A stretch of DNA of 64,000 nucleotides from GCA-016699835 sp964543905 (GTDB lineage: Bacteria > Planctomycetota > Phycisphaerae > Phycisphaerales > UBA1924), in assembly GCA_964543905.1 (NCBI GenBank), contig CAZIZO010000008.1:116671-180670 (forward strand). Direction: 5' to 3'. The notes beneath the pieces were generated by a model. The model had not been told where the DNA came from, made no database searches, and was given only the letters and a program-made list of their open reading frames with translations. Positions 1 to 8,526 of this stretch are shown here, in pieces. Each line of letters starts with the position of its first letter. The first letter of the stretch is position 1. The translations under genes and the position numbers were made by a program.

Positions 1-120
1 ACCGTGCGCGTCGGTTGCCCCGCCGACGTCGATGATGGAACGGGCAGCGGCAACGCCGACGGCGGCGTGACCATCGACGACCTGCTCTACTTCCTCGATC
101 ACTACCAGGGCGGGTGCTGA
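1..120 (+). CDS. C-terminal end of a secreted protein with a dockerin-like tail (partial)
   Basis: The last 39 codons of a protein that starts before the window. The visible part is an Asp/Gly-rich loop (VDDGTGSGNADGG) followed by VTIDDLLYFLDHY and a final GGC. The same tail closes the proteins at 4567-6774 and 21404-22924. It resembles one dockerin/EF-hand half: a calcium-loop-like acidic segment plus a short helix. The body of the protein, and so its function, cannot be seen. By analogy with the other two tagged proteins it is probably exported (inference). Confidence 0.75.
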   Translation, partial: TVRVGCPADVDDGTGSGNADGGVTIDDLLYFLDHYQGGC

Positions 121-160
121 ACCGGGAGCGAGAAGTGGAATGGAGAGGGGTGACGTTCAA

Positions 161-190
161 GCCGATCGCCGAGGGGCGGTCGGCTTTCTT
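161..190 (+). terminator. Rho-independent terminator after the tagged protein
   Basis: A 10-bp stem (GCCGATCGCC / GGCGGTCGGC, one G-T pair) with loop GAGG is followed directly by TTTCTT. It lies 40 bases after the stop of the plus-strand gene and before the 3' end of the convergent polA. Confidence 0.6.
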
Positions 191-208
191 CGCTGGGGTG
201 ATCCGCGA

Positions 209-3200
209 CTACTTCCCCTCAAACCAGTTCTTCCCGATGTGCGCATCCGCGAGCAGCGGCACGCGGAGCGTCATGGCGCCCTGCATGCGTTCGACGATGC
301 GGGCGAGTGCGGCCGGGGCGTCTTCCTCGGGCGATTCGAAGACGAGTTCGTCATGGATCTGGAGGAGCATCCTCGTGCGGGCCAGCGGGCTGTCGGGATT
401 CGGCCTCCCCTTCGTCGCTTCGTTGCACCGTCGATCGGCTGCTTCTCGAATCTCCCCATGCAGTTGCACCATCGCGACCTTGATGAGGTCGGCCGCGCTG
501 CCCTGGACGACGCTGTTGATGCTGAGTCGCTCAGCGAGCGCCTTCTTGGCCGGGACGTTGCTGTCGATGTCGGGGATCGGTCGTCGGCGTTTCAGGATCG
601 TCTCGACGTAGCCGAAGCGTTGGGCTTGTGCGACGCATTCCTGCAGGAAGGTCGTGATGCCGGAGAAGCGTTTTTTGTAGCCGGTGATGATCTCCGCCGC
701 GGCCTTCTCGTCGATGTCGAGTCGGCGGGCGAGGCCGTAGGAGGTGATGCCGTAGACGATTCCGAAGTTGACCATCTTGGCGCCGTTGCGCTGCTCGCGC
801 GTGACCTTGTCGAGCGGAATGCCATGGATCTGTGCGGCGACCGCGGTGTGGATGTCCTGTCCCTCGTGGAAGGCCTGGATGAGTGCGGGGTCGCCCGAGA
901 GGTGCGCGAGGATGCGGAGTTCGATCTGCGAATAGTCCGCCGTGATCAGCACGTGCCCGGGCGGGGCGATGAATGCCTTGCGGATGTCGCGACCGACATC
1001 GGTGCGGATGGGGATGTTCTGGAGGTTGGGGTCGCTGCTCGCGAGGCGTCCCGTGGCGGCGACGGTCTGGTGGAACGACGAATGGATGCGATGCGTCCTG
1101 GGGTGGATCGCGTCTTTGAGGGCGATGAGGTACGTCGAGACGAGTTTGGAGAGTTCTCGATATTCGAGGATGAGTGCCGGGATGGGGGTGGTGATCGTGT
1201 CGTCCTGCCCCAACTTGTCGAGGACCTCGGCATCGGTCGAGTAGCCCGTCTTGGTCTTCTTGATGGGCTTGATGCCCAGGCCCGGCGGGTCGCCGCCCGG
1301 CTGGTTGAAGAGGACGGCGGCGAGTTGCTTGGGCGAATCGGGATCGAACGTGCGGCCGATCGCGGCCTTGGACTCCCGGTCGAGTGTGAGGCGCAGTTCG
1401 TCGATCTTGCGTTGCAGGCGTGCCCGTTGGCGGTCGAGTTCGGCAGGATCGACGAGGATGCCGTTCCACTCCAGTTCGGCCAGCACTTCGACGAGCGGCA
1501 TCTCGACCTCGGTGAAGAGGGGCATGAGCGACATGGCACGGAGTTGTGGGAGCATGACGTGCCGCAGTTGGAGCGCCACGTCGGCGTCCTCGGCGGCATA
1601 GAGCGTCGCCTGGTCGATGGGCACGAGGTCGAAGGTCTTCTGGTTCTTGCCGCTGCCGATGAGTTGGGAGATGGAGATGTTCGTGCGGCCCAGGAGGCCC
1701 AGCGCAAGGGCGTCGAGCGCGTGCGAACTGCGTGAGGCGTCGATGAGGTAGGACGCGACCATGGAGTCGAAGGTCATGCCACGGAGCGTCACGGCGTGAG
1801 CGCGGAAGATGAGCAGGTCGTACTTGAGGTTGTGCCCGCACTTGGGGCGCGTGGCATCTTCGAGGATGGGGCGGAGGGCGTCCAGGACGGTTTGTTCGTC
1901 GAGATGCGCGTCGGGCGTGGGCGAACGGACGGGAATGTAGAAACCGCTTCCGGGCTCGATCGAGAAGGAGATGCCGCAGAGTTTCGCGTCGTGCGGCGAG
2001 AGCGAGGTGGTCTCGGTATCCACGGCGATGCACTCGGCGTTGGCAAGGTCATGCACGAGCGTCTCGAGTTGCTGGCGCGTGGTGATCGCCGAATAGGTGC
2101 CCGATTGGGCAAGGATCAGCGAGGGCTTTGGGTCGTCCACTCCGTCAAAGAGACCAGGTCCAAGCGTCGCGTCGGACGTGCTGGATCGGCTGTTCGCTTT
2201 CACCTTCCCAGCCCCCCCGGGCGGCAGGGGCACGCCCGGCATGCTCGCCGAGCCGCTGGTCGCGGGGTTCGGCGGTGCGGGGGGCTGTCCGGTGATCGCG
2301 CGGATCTCGTCCTGGTATCGGTTGAACCCGAGTTCCTTGAGGCGTGGGATGAGTTTCGCCAGATCGAACCGCTCCACGCGGGCGCTGTCCAGATCAAACT
2401 CGATGGGCACGTCCGTGTGCAGTGTGACCAGTTGACGGGAGATCGGCAGGAGGCTCGCCGCGGAACGAAGGTTCTCGCCGCGCTTGCCCTTGATCTCGCT
2501 CGCGTGCGCCATCAGGTTGTCGAGCGTGCCCCATTCCTTGAGGAGCGCGGCGGCGGTCTTCTCGCCCACGCCGTCCACGCCCGGGACGTTGTCGACCGCA
2601 TCGCCCATGAGCGACAGCAGGTCGATCACCTGCGCGGGCGTGATCCCGAGTTCATCGTGGAGTTTCGCGGCGTCGTAGGGCGTGTCGGTGTGGACGTCGA
2701 AGAGTTCGACGGTGGGGGAGGAGGGGGAGTGCGTCGCGGTCGCCTCGTTGCTCTCGAGCAACTGCTTCAGGTCCTTGTCCTTTGACACCATGCGAATGCG
2801 GAGGTCCGGGTGCTGCTTCCGCAGCCTTTTGACCAGCGTCGCGATCACGTCGTCGGCTTCGTACCCCTCCATGCCGAGCACCGGCACGCCGATCTCACGC
2901 AGCATCGCGAGGCAGCGATCGACCTGCGGGAACAGATCCTGCGGCGGCGGTGGGCGGTGGGCCTTGTAGTCCGGGTACAACTGCGAGCGAAAGGTCTCCG
3001 TATCGCCCGAGACATCGATCACCATGGCGATGTAGTCCGGCTTGCCCGCGGCGGCGAGGTTGGGCCCCTCGGCCTTGAGGAGTTTGAGGAGCATGCCGAC
3101 GAACCCGAACGTCATGTTCGTGGGTTCCTTCGTCACCGGGCTGGTCATGGGGGTGCGGATCGCGTGGTAGGCGCGAAAGAACTGGGCGTAGCCGTCGATG

Positions 3201-3229
3201 AGGTAGAGGGTGGGCATCTGGTGGTTCAT
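209..3229 (-). CDS. polA: DNA polymerase I
   Basis: Family A DNA polymerase of 1006 residues that repairs gaps and removes RNA primers. The N-terminal 5' nuclease (LYLIDGYAQFFRAYHA, YEADDVIATL) covers about residues 5-320. A Pro/Ser-rich linker follows, then a 3'-5' exonuclease domain whose metal-binding motifs look intact (VDTETTSL, HNLKYD, YAAEDAD). The polymerase domain has DYSQIELRILAHLSGD, the finger helix KMVNFGIVYG and QIHDELVFE. The start at 3229 (MNHQMPTLYLIDG) is chosen because its ATG overlaps the stop of the upstream GlmU-like gene as ATGA; an ATG at 3217 is the alternative. Reading further upstream in this frame would run into the GlmU-like gene. E. coli PolA is 928 residues, so the linker accounts for the extra length. 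Confidence 0.97.
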   Translation of the reverse strand: MNHQMPTLYLIDGYAQFFRAYHAIRTPMTSPVTKEPTNMTFGFVGMLLKLLKAEGPNLAAAGKPDYIAMVIDVSGDTETFRSQLYPDYKAHRPPPPQDLFPQVDRCLAMLREIGVPVLGMEGYEADDVIATLVKRLRKQHPDLRIRMVSKDKDLKQLLESNEATATHSPSSPTVELFDVHTDTPYDAAKLHDELGITPAQVIDLLSLMGDAVDNVPGVDGVGEKTAAALLKEWGTLDNLMAHASEIKGKRGENLRSAASLLPISRQLVTLHTDVPIEFDLDSARVERFDLAKLIPRLKELGFNRYQDEIRAITGQPPAPPNPATSGSASMPGVPLPPGGAGKVKANSRSSTSDATLGPGLFDGVDDPKPSLILAQSGTYSAITTRQQLETLVHDLANAECIAVDTETTSLSPHDAKLCGISFSIEPGSGFYIPVRSPTPDAHLDEQTVLDALRPILEDATRPKCGHNLKYDLLIFRAHAVTLRGMTFDSMVASYLIDASRSSHALDALALGLLGRTNISISQLIGSGKNQKTFDLVPIDQATLYAAEDADVALQLRHVMLPQLRAMSLMPLFTEVEMPLVEVLAELEWNGILVDPAELDRQRARLQRKIDELRLTLDRESKAAIGRTFDPDSPKQLAAVLFNQPGGDPPGLGIKPIKKTKTGYSTDAEVLDKLGQDDTITTPIPALILEYRELSKLVSTYLIALKDAIHPRTHRIHSSFHQTVAATGRLASSDPNLQNIPIRTDVGRDIRKAFIAPPGHVLITADYSQIELRILAHLSGDPALIQAFHEGQDIHTAVAAQIHGIPLDKVTREQRNGAKMVNFGIVYGITSYGLARRLDIDEKAAAEIITGYKKRFSGITTFLQECVAQAQRFGYVETILKRRRPIPDIDSNVPAKKALAERLSINSVVQGSAADLIKVAMVQLHGEIREAADRRCNEATKGRPNPDSPLARTRMLLQIHDELVFESPEEDAPAALARIVERMQGAMTLRVPLLADAHIGKNWFEGK

Positions 3230-4464
3230 CCGGCGTGCAGCGCCGCGATGCGTCGAAGGTAGGCATCCGTCGGAGTCACCTTTCTCCTCGCCATCGCCGC
3301 CTTCATCACATCGAGGAACTTGTCCACGCGATAGGGATGCCGCCCCGCGTCGGTGGCCCAGGTGAATCGCGCGACGCAGCCGGAGATCGGCGCGGTCGTG
3401 GCGAACATGCTGCCCGTGTGCAGCACGCTCCCGGTCATGATCCTGGTGCAGATGGCCGTCTTGACGTGGTCGCCGATGATCGCGCCCAAGAACTGCTCGC
3501 CCGTGCGTTCGTTCTTGCTGCCGGGGGTGCCCTCGGGCAATGCGCGTGTGATGATCTCGCCGTACGTGTTCAACAGATTTGAGTTGGTGGTGCCGGCACC
3601 GAGATTGACCCACTCGCCGACCCAACTGTCGCCGAGGTAGCCGTCGTGGGCTTTGTTGGCAAAGCCCTGGAAGATCGTGCCGCCGACCTCGCCGGCGACC
3701 TTGCAATGTGGGCCGATGGCCGTGTTGGAGCGGATGACGGCCCGATCGAGCACCGTCGAATATGGACCGACATAGCACGGTCCGGTGAGGATCGCCCCAG
3801 GGCGAATCGTCGCGTGCTCGGCCACATAGATGGGCCCGTGCTCCAGATCGAAGACGACGCCGGGGAGGATGCGAGCGCTCGGCATGACGCGCAGGGCGTG
3901 CGAGCCGAAGGTGGTCAGACCGGCGGGCGCACCCGCGTTGAGTTGCTTTTCGAGGCGTTCAAGATCGTTCGCGAGCGCGCGGTCGCGGAACGTGCGTACA
4001 TGCCAGGGGCGGGCCAGGAGTGCCGGCGGGGCGACGTCTTCCACGCGCGTGAGCGTGAGCGCCCCGAGCGCGGCCAGGACATCCTTCGCGTGCGTGAGTT
4101 CGCGTGCCTGTGCGAGCGAGAGGCGTGCGGCAATCAGGTCGCCACTCCCACGCTCCACGATCGCCTCGCCGGCCTTGAGGGACGACAGGTCCGCGGGAGG
4201 GATCACGCACCGAGCGTTGACGGCCAAGATCAGTTCATCGTCCGCGGCCCGGTCGTCGATCGGTTCGTTGATCGCCAGGGCGAGCACCTCCCGCGCGAGT
4301 GCCGCACGATCCGGCGCGGTGAGGAGCGAGAGCGTGCCGAACTGCGCCGGTTCGAGGCGATCCAGGAGCGTCAGCGCGCCCGTCCGGATGCCGCAGGTCG
4401 GGCGAAGGTCGTTGAGGGGTGCGAGCAAGCCCAGCCCGTCTTCGAAGACGATGGTGCGAGTCAT
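3226..4464 (-). CDS. GlmU-like sugar-nucleotidyltransferase/acetyltransferase family protein
   Basis: A 412-residue protein of the alternative bacterial GlmU type. The N-terminal half (MTRTIVFEDGLGLLAPLNDL...) is a reduced nucleotidyltransferase-like domain in which I do not find the usual G-x-G-T-R-M pyrophosphorylase loop. The C-terminal half, from about residue 200, has hexapeptide left-handed beta-helix repeats (GPIYVAEHATIRPGA, GPYSTVLDRAVIRSNTAIG) with a typical acetyltransferase stretch (GFANKAHDGYLGDSWVGEW). By family it may supply UDP-GlcNAc or a related sugar nucleotide for the envelope; the exact substrate is inference. It overlaps polA by four bases (ATGA). A TACACT hexamer ends six bases before the ATG, so the mRNA may be leaderless. 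Confidence 0.85.
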   Translation of the reverse strand: MTRTIVFEDGLGLLAPLNDLRPTCGIRTGALTLLDRLEPAQFGTLSLLTAPDRAALAREVLALAINEPIDDRAADDELILAVNARCVIPPADLSSLKAGEAIVERGSGDLIAARLSLAQARELTHAKDVLAALGALTLTRVEDVAPPALLARPWHVRTFRDRALANDLERLEKQLNAGAPAGLTTFGSHALRVMPSARILPGVVFDLEHGPIYVAEHATIRPGAILTGPCYVGPYSTVLDRAVIRSNTAIGPHCKVAGEVGGTIFQGFANKAHDGYLGDSWVGEWVNLGAGTTNSNLLNTYGEIITRALPEGTPGSKNERTGEQFLGAIIGDHVKTAICTRIMTGSVLHTGSMFATTAPISGCVARFTWATDAGRHPYRVDKFLDVMKAAMARRKVTPTDAYLRRIAALHAG

Positions 4465-4566
4465 GCGCGCAGTGTAGTGGAGTCGGGGCGAGTTGAGACG
4501 ATCGATCCGAAGTTCGGATCCGCGAAGAACAACCCATCTCCTGCCCTGGCGCTCTCGGCGGGGGCG

Positions 4567-6774
4567 TCAGCAGCCGGCTTCGAAGCGGACGAGGTAATAG
4601 AGCAGATCGTCGATGGTGACCCCTCCGTCGGGCGTGCCCGTGCTGCTCCCGTCGTCGAGGTCGGCGTCGAGGCTGCCAGCCTCGAAGATCCCGAGGAAGT
4701 AGAGGAGATCGTCGATCGTCACGCCGCCGTCGGGCGTGCCCGTGGCGGTGCCGTCGTCCGTATCGGCGACGCACGGAAACGCGCGGGAGAAGGGACGCGA
4801 GATCGCGAAAAAGACGTTGCCGACGGGGTCGATGCGGATCCGGAGGTTGTCGGCTTCAAAGGGAGGCATCGGGATCGTGGCCGCGCCGGTGTTGGGGAAG
4901 GTTCCGAGCGATTGAGGGAAGGTGGCGCCGCCGTCCGTCGAAAGGCGGATGGTCACGAACGCGGCGTTGACGGGGGGGACGTTGGTGTTGCCAACGTTCC
5001 ATCGGACCGAGAAGTTCTCGGCGCGGATGACCTGGAACTCGGTGGGCGAGGTGATGACGAAGGGCGAGGTGCCCGGCGCGATCGTGAGGTCGGTGAAACC
5101 GGAGACGGCAACGCCGCCCGCGCCCGGGGCGTTGTCGCGGACGATCACGCGGAATCGACGCGTCACGCCCGTCGCGGTCGGGAGCATCTCGCCGGGCACG
5201 GAGATGTTCGAGAGGATGTTGGCGAGTCGAGGGAACGTGCGAGAGGGCTCGTCCTGGGGTGGGAAGATGCGGAAGAGCGATCCCTGCCCGTTGTCGAAGG
5301 CGTCGGGCCCGGTGAGCGGTCTGGCAAAGCCCGAGTCGAACTGCTCCCACGAGTAGGTCAGCGGGTCGTTGTCCTGGTCCGTGGCGACGGCGGTCAGCAC
5401 GAACGGCGTGCCCGGTGGGATCGCCATGTTCGGGGTGGTCGAAACGATGACGGGGATGTTGTTGGTGGTCGTGGACTGCACCGGGCAGGTGCGGTTGCCC
5501 AGGAGCGTGGTCATCTCGCCCCAACTGCCGTGGTGGAAGAAGGGATCGGCGAAGAGGACGACGTTGTCGGTGGGTGGGGCGTCGCCCACGGGGCATCCCC
5601 CGGCATAGGCCATGGGCGACGAGCCGGAGCCCGCTTCCCAGGCGGAGGCGAGGCGCACGTTGCCTTGGCAACGCCCGCGGGTTCCGCTGAAGGTGTGATT
5701 GGCGCCGAACTGGTGTCCGATCTCGTGGATGACGACGTTGGCGGCGAAGGGGTCGATGTCGCCGCCGCGGGGGATGCCCGAGACGCCCCCGGCCTTGTTG
5801 CTCGTGCAGATCGAGGACAGGTACGCCACCCCGCCGAAGATTCGAGTGACGACGTGCCCGATGTCGAAGTTGGCGTTGCCGATGGTGTCGCGGAGCGTCG
5901 CGATGTTCACGGAGAGGTGCTCGCCCGAGCAGTCGGTGCCGCCACTCCCGCCGCAGGTGCTGAGGTAGGGGTCGGTGTTCGGATCGGTGAACATCAGGAG
6001 GTCGTTGTTCGCGACGAGGTTGAAGTGGACCGCGAGGTCTTGCTCGTAGACGACGTTGGTGCGTCCCACGACGGTGACGATCGCGGCGAGGGGATCGGCG
6101 GTGTTCGGCGCGTGTCCTTGCAGCGTGCTGTGGTAGAGTCCGTATTCGCCCGTGCACGCGACGGCCAGCCGAAGCGTTCGAAAAGTCTGGACCGCGCGGG
6201 GTTCATACCCGGGTTCTTCGACCGCACCGAAGCCATGCACACCCTCGGTCGTGTGACAGGTCCAATCCTGCCCGCCGGGGAGGTTGTGCATGTAGTAGGA
6301 AACGACGTGCGCCGGGTCGGCCGATTGCCACAGGTCGATCATCCAAGTCCCGGGTGAAGAGCGGAGCATCGCCGTCAGCCCGCGCGGCGTGAGTTCGAAT
6401 CGCCCGGTCGCGGTGCGATCGCGCGTTTCGACGAGGTACGTCCGCATCTGGGGGAACTTGGCCTGGAGTTCGGGCTCCATGATCGGGGAGTGGGCCACTC
6501 GGCACTCGATCAGGCGACCGTCGGGCGCCGGGAGCGTCATCCGCATGCCGTACGTGTGGAGCGGAGCGTCGAATCGCTGCTCGGGCGCCGCGAGGAGGAG
6601 CGTGCGGAGGGCGTCCATATCGACGCGAAAGATCGAGCCCGCGGTCGGGCGTGGGCCGGGGGTGCGAGCGACCCCATTGGAGTCGATGGGCGACGGGGGG
6701 ACTTCGATGGATGTAAAGACCTGGGCCTGGGCCACCCAAGCCAAGGCGCAGAAAACAAATGCGGCGACCTTCAT
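4567..6774 (-). CDS. Secreted reprolysin-like zinc metalloprotease with tandem dockerin-like tails
   Basis: A 735-residue exported protease. The start at 6774 gives a signal peptide (MKVAAFVFCALAWVAQAQ) and sits after a GGGAG Shine-Dalgarno; a longer in-frame reading to 6915 lacks both. The metzincin site HEIGHQFGANH begins near residue 350 and matches HExxHxxGxxH of reprolysin-type (M12B-like) peptidases. Downstream come beta-sandwich modules, one cadherin/PKD-like (IPPGTPFVLTAVATDQDNDPL) and one after FSVRWNVG. The C-terminus carries two copies of the DDG...GGVTIDDLLYxL module, and the protein ends in EAGC. It is likely an extracellular or surface-attached degradative enzyme; whether the tail anchors it is inference. 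Confidence 0.9.
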   Translation of the reverse strand: MKVAAFVFCALAWVAQAQVFTSIEVPPSPIDSNGVARTPGPRPTAGSIFRVDMDALRTLLLAAPEQRFDAPLHTYGMRMTLPAPDGRLIECRVAHSPIMEPELQAKFPQMRTYLVETRDRTATGRFELTPRGLTAMLRSSPGTWMIDLWQSADPAHVVSYYMHNLPGGQDWTCHTTEGVHGFGAVEEPGYEPRAVQTFRTLRLAVACTGEYGLYHSTLQGHAPNTADPLAAIVTVVGRTNVVYEQDLAVHFNLVANNDLLMFTDPNTDPYLSTCGGSGGTDCSGEHLSVNIATLRDTIGNANFDIGHVVTRIFGGVAYLSSICTSNKAGGVSGIPRGGDIDPFAANVVIHEIGHQFGANHTFSGTRGRCQGNVRLASAWEAGSGSSPMAYAGGCPVGDAPPTDNVVLFADPFFHHGSWGEMTTLLGNRTCPVQSTTTNNIPVIVSTTPNMAIPPGTPFVLTAVATDQDNDPLTYSWEQFDSGFARPLTGPDAFDNGQGSLFRIFPPQDEPSRTFPRLANILSNISVPGEMLPTATGVTRRFRVIVRDNAPGAGGVAVSGFTDLTIAPGTSPFVITSPTEFQVIRAENFSVRWNVGNTNVPPVNAAFVTIRLSTDGGATFPQSLGTFPNTGAATIPMPPFEADNLRIRIDPVGNVFFAISRPFSRAFPCVADTDDGTATGTPDGGVTIDDLLYFLGIFEAGSLDADLDDGSSTGTPDGGVTIDDLLYYLVRFEAGC

Positions 6775-6945
6775 GCTCTGCTCCCGTGTGTTCCAAAGGA
6801 TCGACCCCAGCGAAACCTGAAGAGAACATCGTACACGAAGGCACCGAGGTTCCATCACGCCCGTAACACGATTGATTTTTGGCTTTTGTTCTCTACGGTG
6901 GGCCCGCAACCCCACCTGGGGCGAACCGTGCGAGCCGTGTCTGCC

Positions 6946-6973
6946 TTGTCCCCCCTCGGGGAATGGCTATCAT
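6946..6973 (+). promoter_or_regulatory. Candidate promoter of rpsL-rpsG
   Basis: TTGTCC, a 16-base spacer and TATCAT, placing transcription start near 6980 and leaving a leader of about 45 bases before rpsL. Based on sequence match only. Confidence 0.4.
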
Positions 6974-7025
6974 CTTGACCCCACCGGATGCGCCGGCGGG
7001 TCTGGTTTCTTTTCTCGGATCACCC

Positions 7026-7400
7026 ATGCCCACGATCAATCAGCTCGTTCGTAAGCCTCGCCGCAGCCCCGGTGCCAAGTCCAAGGTCCGCGACTTGGAT
7101 CGCAGTCCCGCGAAGCGTGGCGTCTGCTTGATCGTGAAGACGACGACTCCGAAGAAGCCGAACTCGGCTCTTCGAAAGATCGCCAAGGTCCGCCTTTCCA
7201 ACGGGCGCGAAGTCACCGCGTACATCGGCGGCGAAGGGCACAACCTGCAAGAGCACTCCATCGTTCTTGTCCGGGGCGGCCGCGTCCGCGACCTCCCGGG
7301 CGTGCGCTACCACATCGTCCGCGGCGCGCTCGACTGCCTCGGCGTCGAGAACCGCAAGCAAGGGCGTTCGAAGTACGGCGCCAAGAAGGGCAAGGGCTGA
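7026..7400 (+). CDS. rpsL: 30S ribosomal protein S12
   Basis: A 124-residue S12 (MPTINQLVRK..., TTTPKKPNSALRK, YIGGEGHNLQEHS, RSKYGAKKGKG), part of the decoding centre of the small subunit. The ATG at 7026 gives the normal family length; frames extending upstream to 6879 are not S12. Lys43 is conserved, but residue 88 in the GGRVxDLPG loop is Arg where E. coli has Lys. K88R (K87R in mature E. coli numbering) is a known streptomycin-resistance change. rpsG follows 144 bases downstream, and no fusA or tuf follows in the window. Confidence 0.99.
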   Translation: MPTINQLVRKPRRSPGAKSKVRDLDRSPAKRGVCLIVKTTTPKKPNSALRKIAKVRLSNGREVTAYIGGEGHNLQEHSIVLVRGGRVRDLPGVRYHIVRGALDCLGVENRKQGRSKYGAKKGKG

Positions 7401-7544
7401 TCCATTCCGTCGAATCCATCGTCGAAGGGCGGTGGACGTTTGATTCGTGTTTCACATTTCAGAGGGCAGTAATCGTGGCGGGCCGCCCGCTTGTCACGGT
7501 GAACGACACGGAACCACAGGTTCCGCCAGCCAGAGGAGCATCCG

Positions 7545-8042
7545 ATGGGCCGCAAGAGTTTTACCGCCGCCGCCTCGCAACTTCGCCCGGACCCGCGTTA
7601 CAACGACCTGGTCCTCTCGCGGTTTGTGAACTGCGTGATGAAGAGTGGCAAGAAGGCCGTCGCCCAGCGCGTGGTCTATGATGCGCTCGATATCATCCAG
7701 GAAAAACTCGGCAAGGAGACCGATCCCAACGCCCCCAAGGAGGCGATCGAGGTCTTCCAGATGGCGATCGAGAACGCCAAGCCCTTCGTCGAGGTACGCT
7801 CGAAGCGCATCGGCGGTGCGAACTACCAGGTTCCGATGCAGGTCCGCCACAAGCGGGCGCAGTCGCTCTCCTTCCGCTGGATCATCGAGGCCGCGCGGAG
7901 CGAGCGTGGGCGTCCGATGGCCCAGCGACTCGCTGACGAGTTGTACTCGGCGGCGAAGAAGGAAGGCAAGGCGATGACGACGCGCGACCAGACGCACCGC
8001 ATGGCCGAAGCCAACCGCGCGTTCGCCCACTTCGCGGGCTGA
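7545..8042 (+). CDS. rpsG: 30S ribosomal protein S7
   Basis: A 165-residue S7 that nucleates assembly of the 30S head and contacts E-site tRNA. It shows the family pattern DPRYNDLVLSRFVNCVMKSGKK, SKRIGGANYQVPMQV and ETHR-like TRDQTHRMAEANRAFAHF. A GAGGAG-like Shine-Dalgarno (AGAGGAGC) precedes the ATG by about seven bases. It is co-directional with rpsL, as in the str operon, and ends before a clear terminator, so rpsL-rpsG looks like a two-gene unit here. Confidence 0.99.
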   Translation: MGRKSFTAAASQLRPDPRYNDLVLSRFVNCVMKSGKKAVAQRVVYDALDIIQEKLGKETDPNAPKEAIEVFQMAIENAKPFVEVRSKRIGGANYQVPMQVRHKRAQSLSFRWIIEAARSERGRPMAQRLADELYSAAKKEGKAMTTRDQTHRMAEANRAFAHFAG

Positions 8043-8071
8043 TCGGCTCCTTGGCACGACAATGCACGCCG

Positions 8072-8100
8072 CGGCACGGGCAAAGGCTCGTGCCGTTTTT
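8072..8100 (+). terminator. Rho-independent terminator of rpsL-rpsG
   Basis: A 10-bp stem CGGCACGGGC / GCTCGTGCCG (one G-T pair) with loop AAAG is followed by TTTTT, 30 bases after the rpsG stop. Confidence 0.8.
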
Positions 8101-8225
8101 CGTTTGGAACCGCAGAGTCCCCGCTTCATGCCCATGGACGCGAGCGTTCGACGTTCGATCGGACATGCACCACGTCAAACTCGAGGTCGGTGGTCACTCT
8201 CGCGCTTGGTTTTTTCCCGGAGCGG

Positions 8226-8261
8226 CCAAAAGCGAACAACGGCCCTTGCAGGCCGTCGTTC
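8226..8261 (-). terminator. Possible terminator after tRNA-Ala
   Basis: Read on the minus strand, GAACGACGGCC and GGCCGTTGTTC form an 11-bp stem with one mismatch around a TGCAAG loop. It is followed by GCTTTTGG and lies just past the tRNA 3' end. The T-run is short. Confidence 0.4.
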
Positions 8262-8273
8262 GTTCCACATAAG

Positions 8274-8348
8274 TGGAGGCAAGGGGACTCGAACCCCTGA
8301 CCTCATCCATGCCATGGATGCGCTCTACCAAAACTGAGCTATGCCCCC
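8274..8348 (-). tRNA. tRNA-Ala(GGC)
   Basis: The minus strand folds as a full cloverleaf. The acceptor stem is GGGGGCA/TGCCTCC, the D arm GCTC...GAGC with a long loop (AGTTTTGGTA), the anticodon arm CATCC-ATGGCAT-GGATG with anticodon GGC, and the T arm AGGGG-TTCGAGT-CCCCT. The discriminator base is A. The CCA end is not encoded and must be added after transcription. It decodes GCC, a frequent codon in this high-G+C DNA. Confidence 0.95.
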
Positions 8349-8526
8349 AAGACCGGCCGTTGGCGTTCATGCCGGTGGGTTGATTCACTTGTTCGTCGTC
8401 CATTCGGGCGACGACCCCATTGGCCTCTCGACCGTGGGGAGGGATGGTAGGGAATCGGCACGATCGGTCAAGGGCTCAAGCCTTGCGTTTGATGGATCGG
8501 TCTTCACGCCTGATCGGGGTGTTTCT

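Noticed and set aside
140..1735. Long plus-strand open frame antisense to polA
   Set aside because: Arises from the high G+C of the real polA frame; no domain signature, and polA is certain.
4567..4760. Direct repeats as a mobile element or CRISPR
   Set aside because: They are the two coding copies of the dockerin-like tail.
3646..6357. Very long plus-strand open frame (about 900 codons) antisense to the GlmU-like and metalloprotease genes
   Set aside because: Low-complexity Arg/Gly/Asp/Glu translation, the mirror of two real genes.
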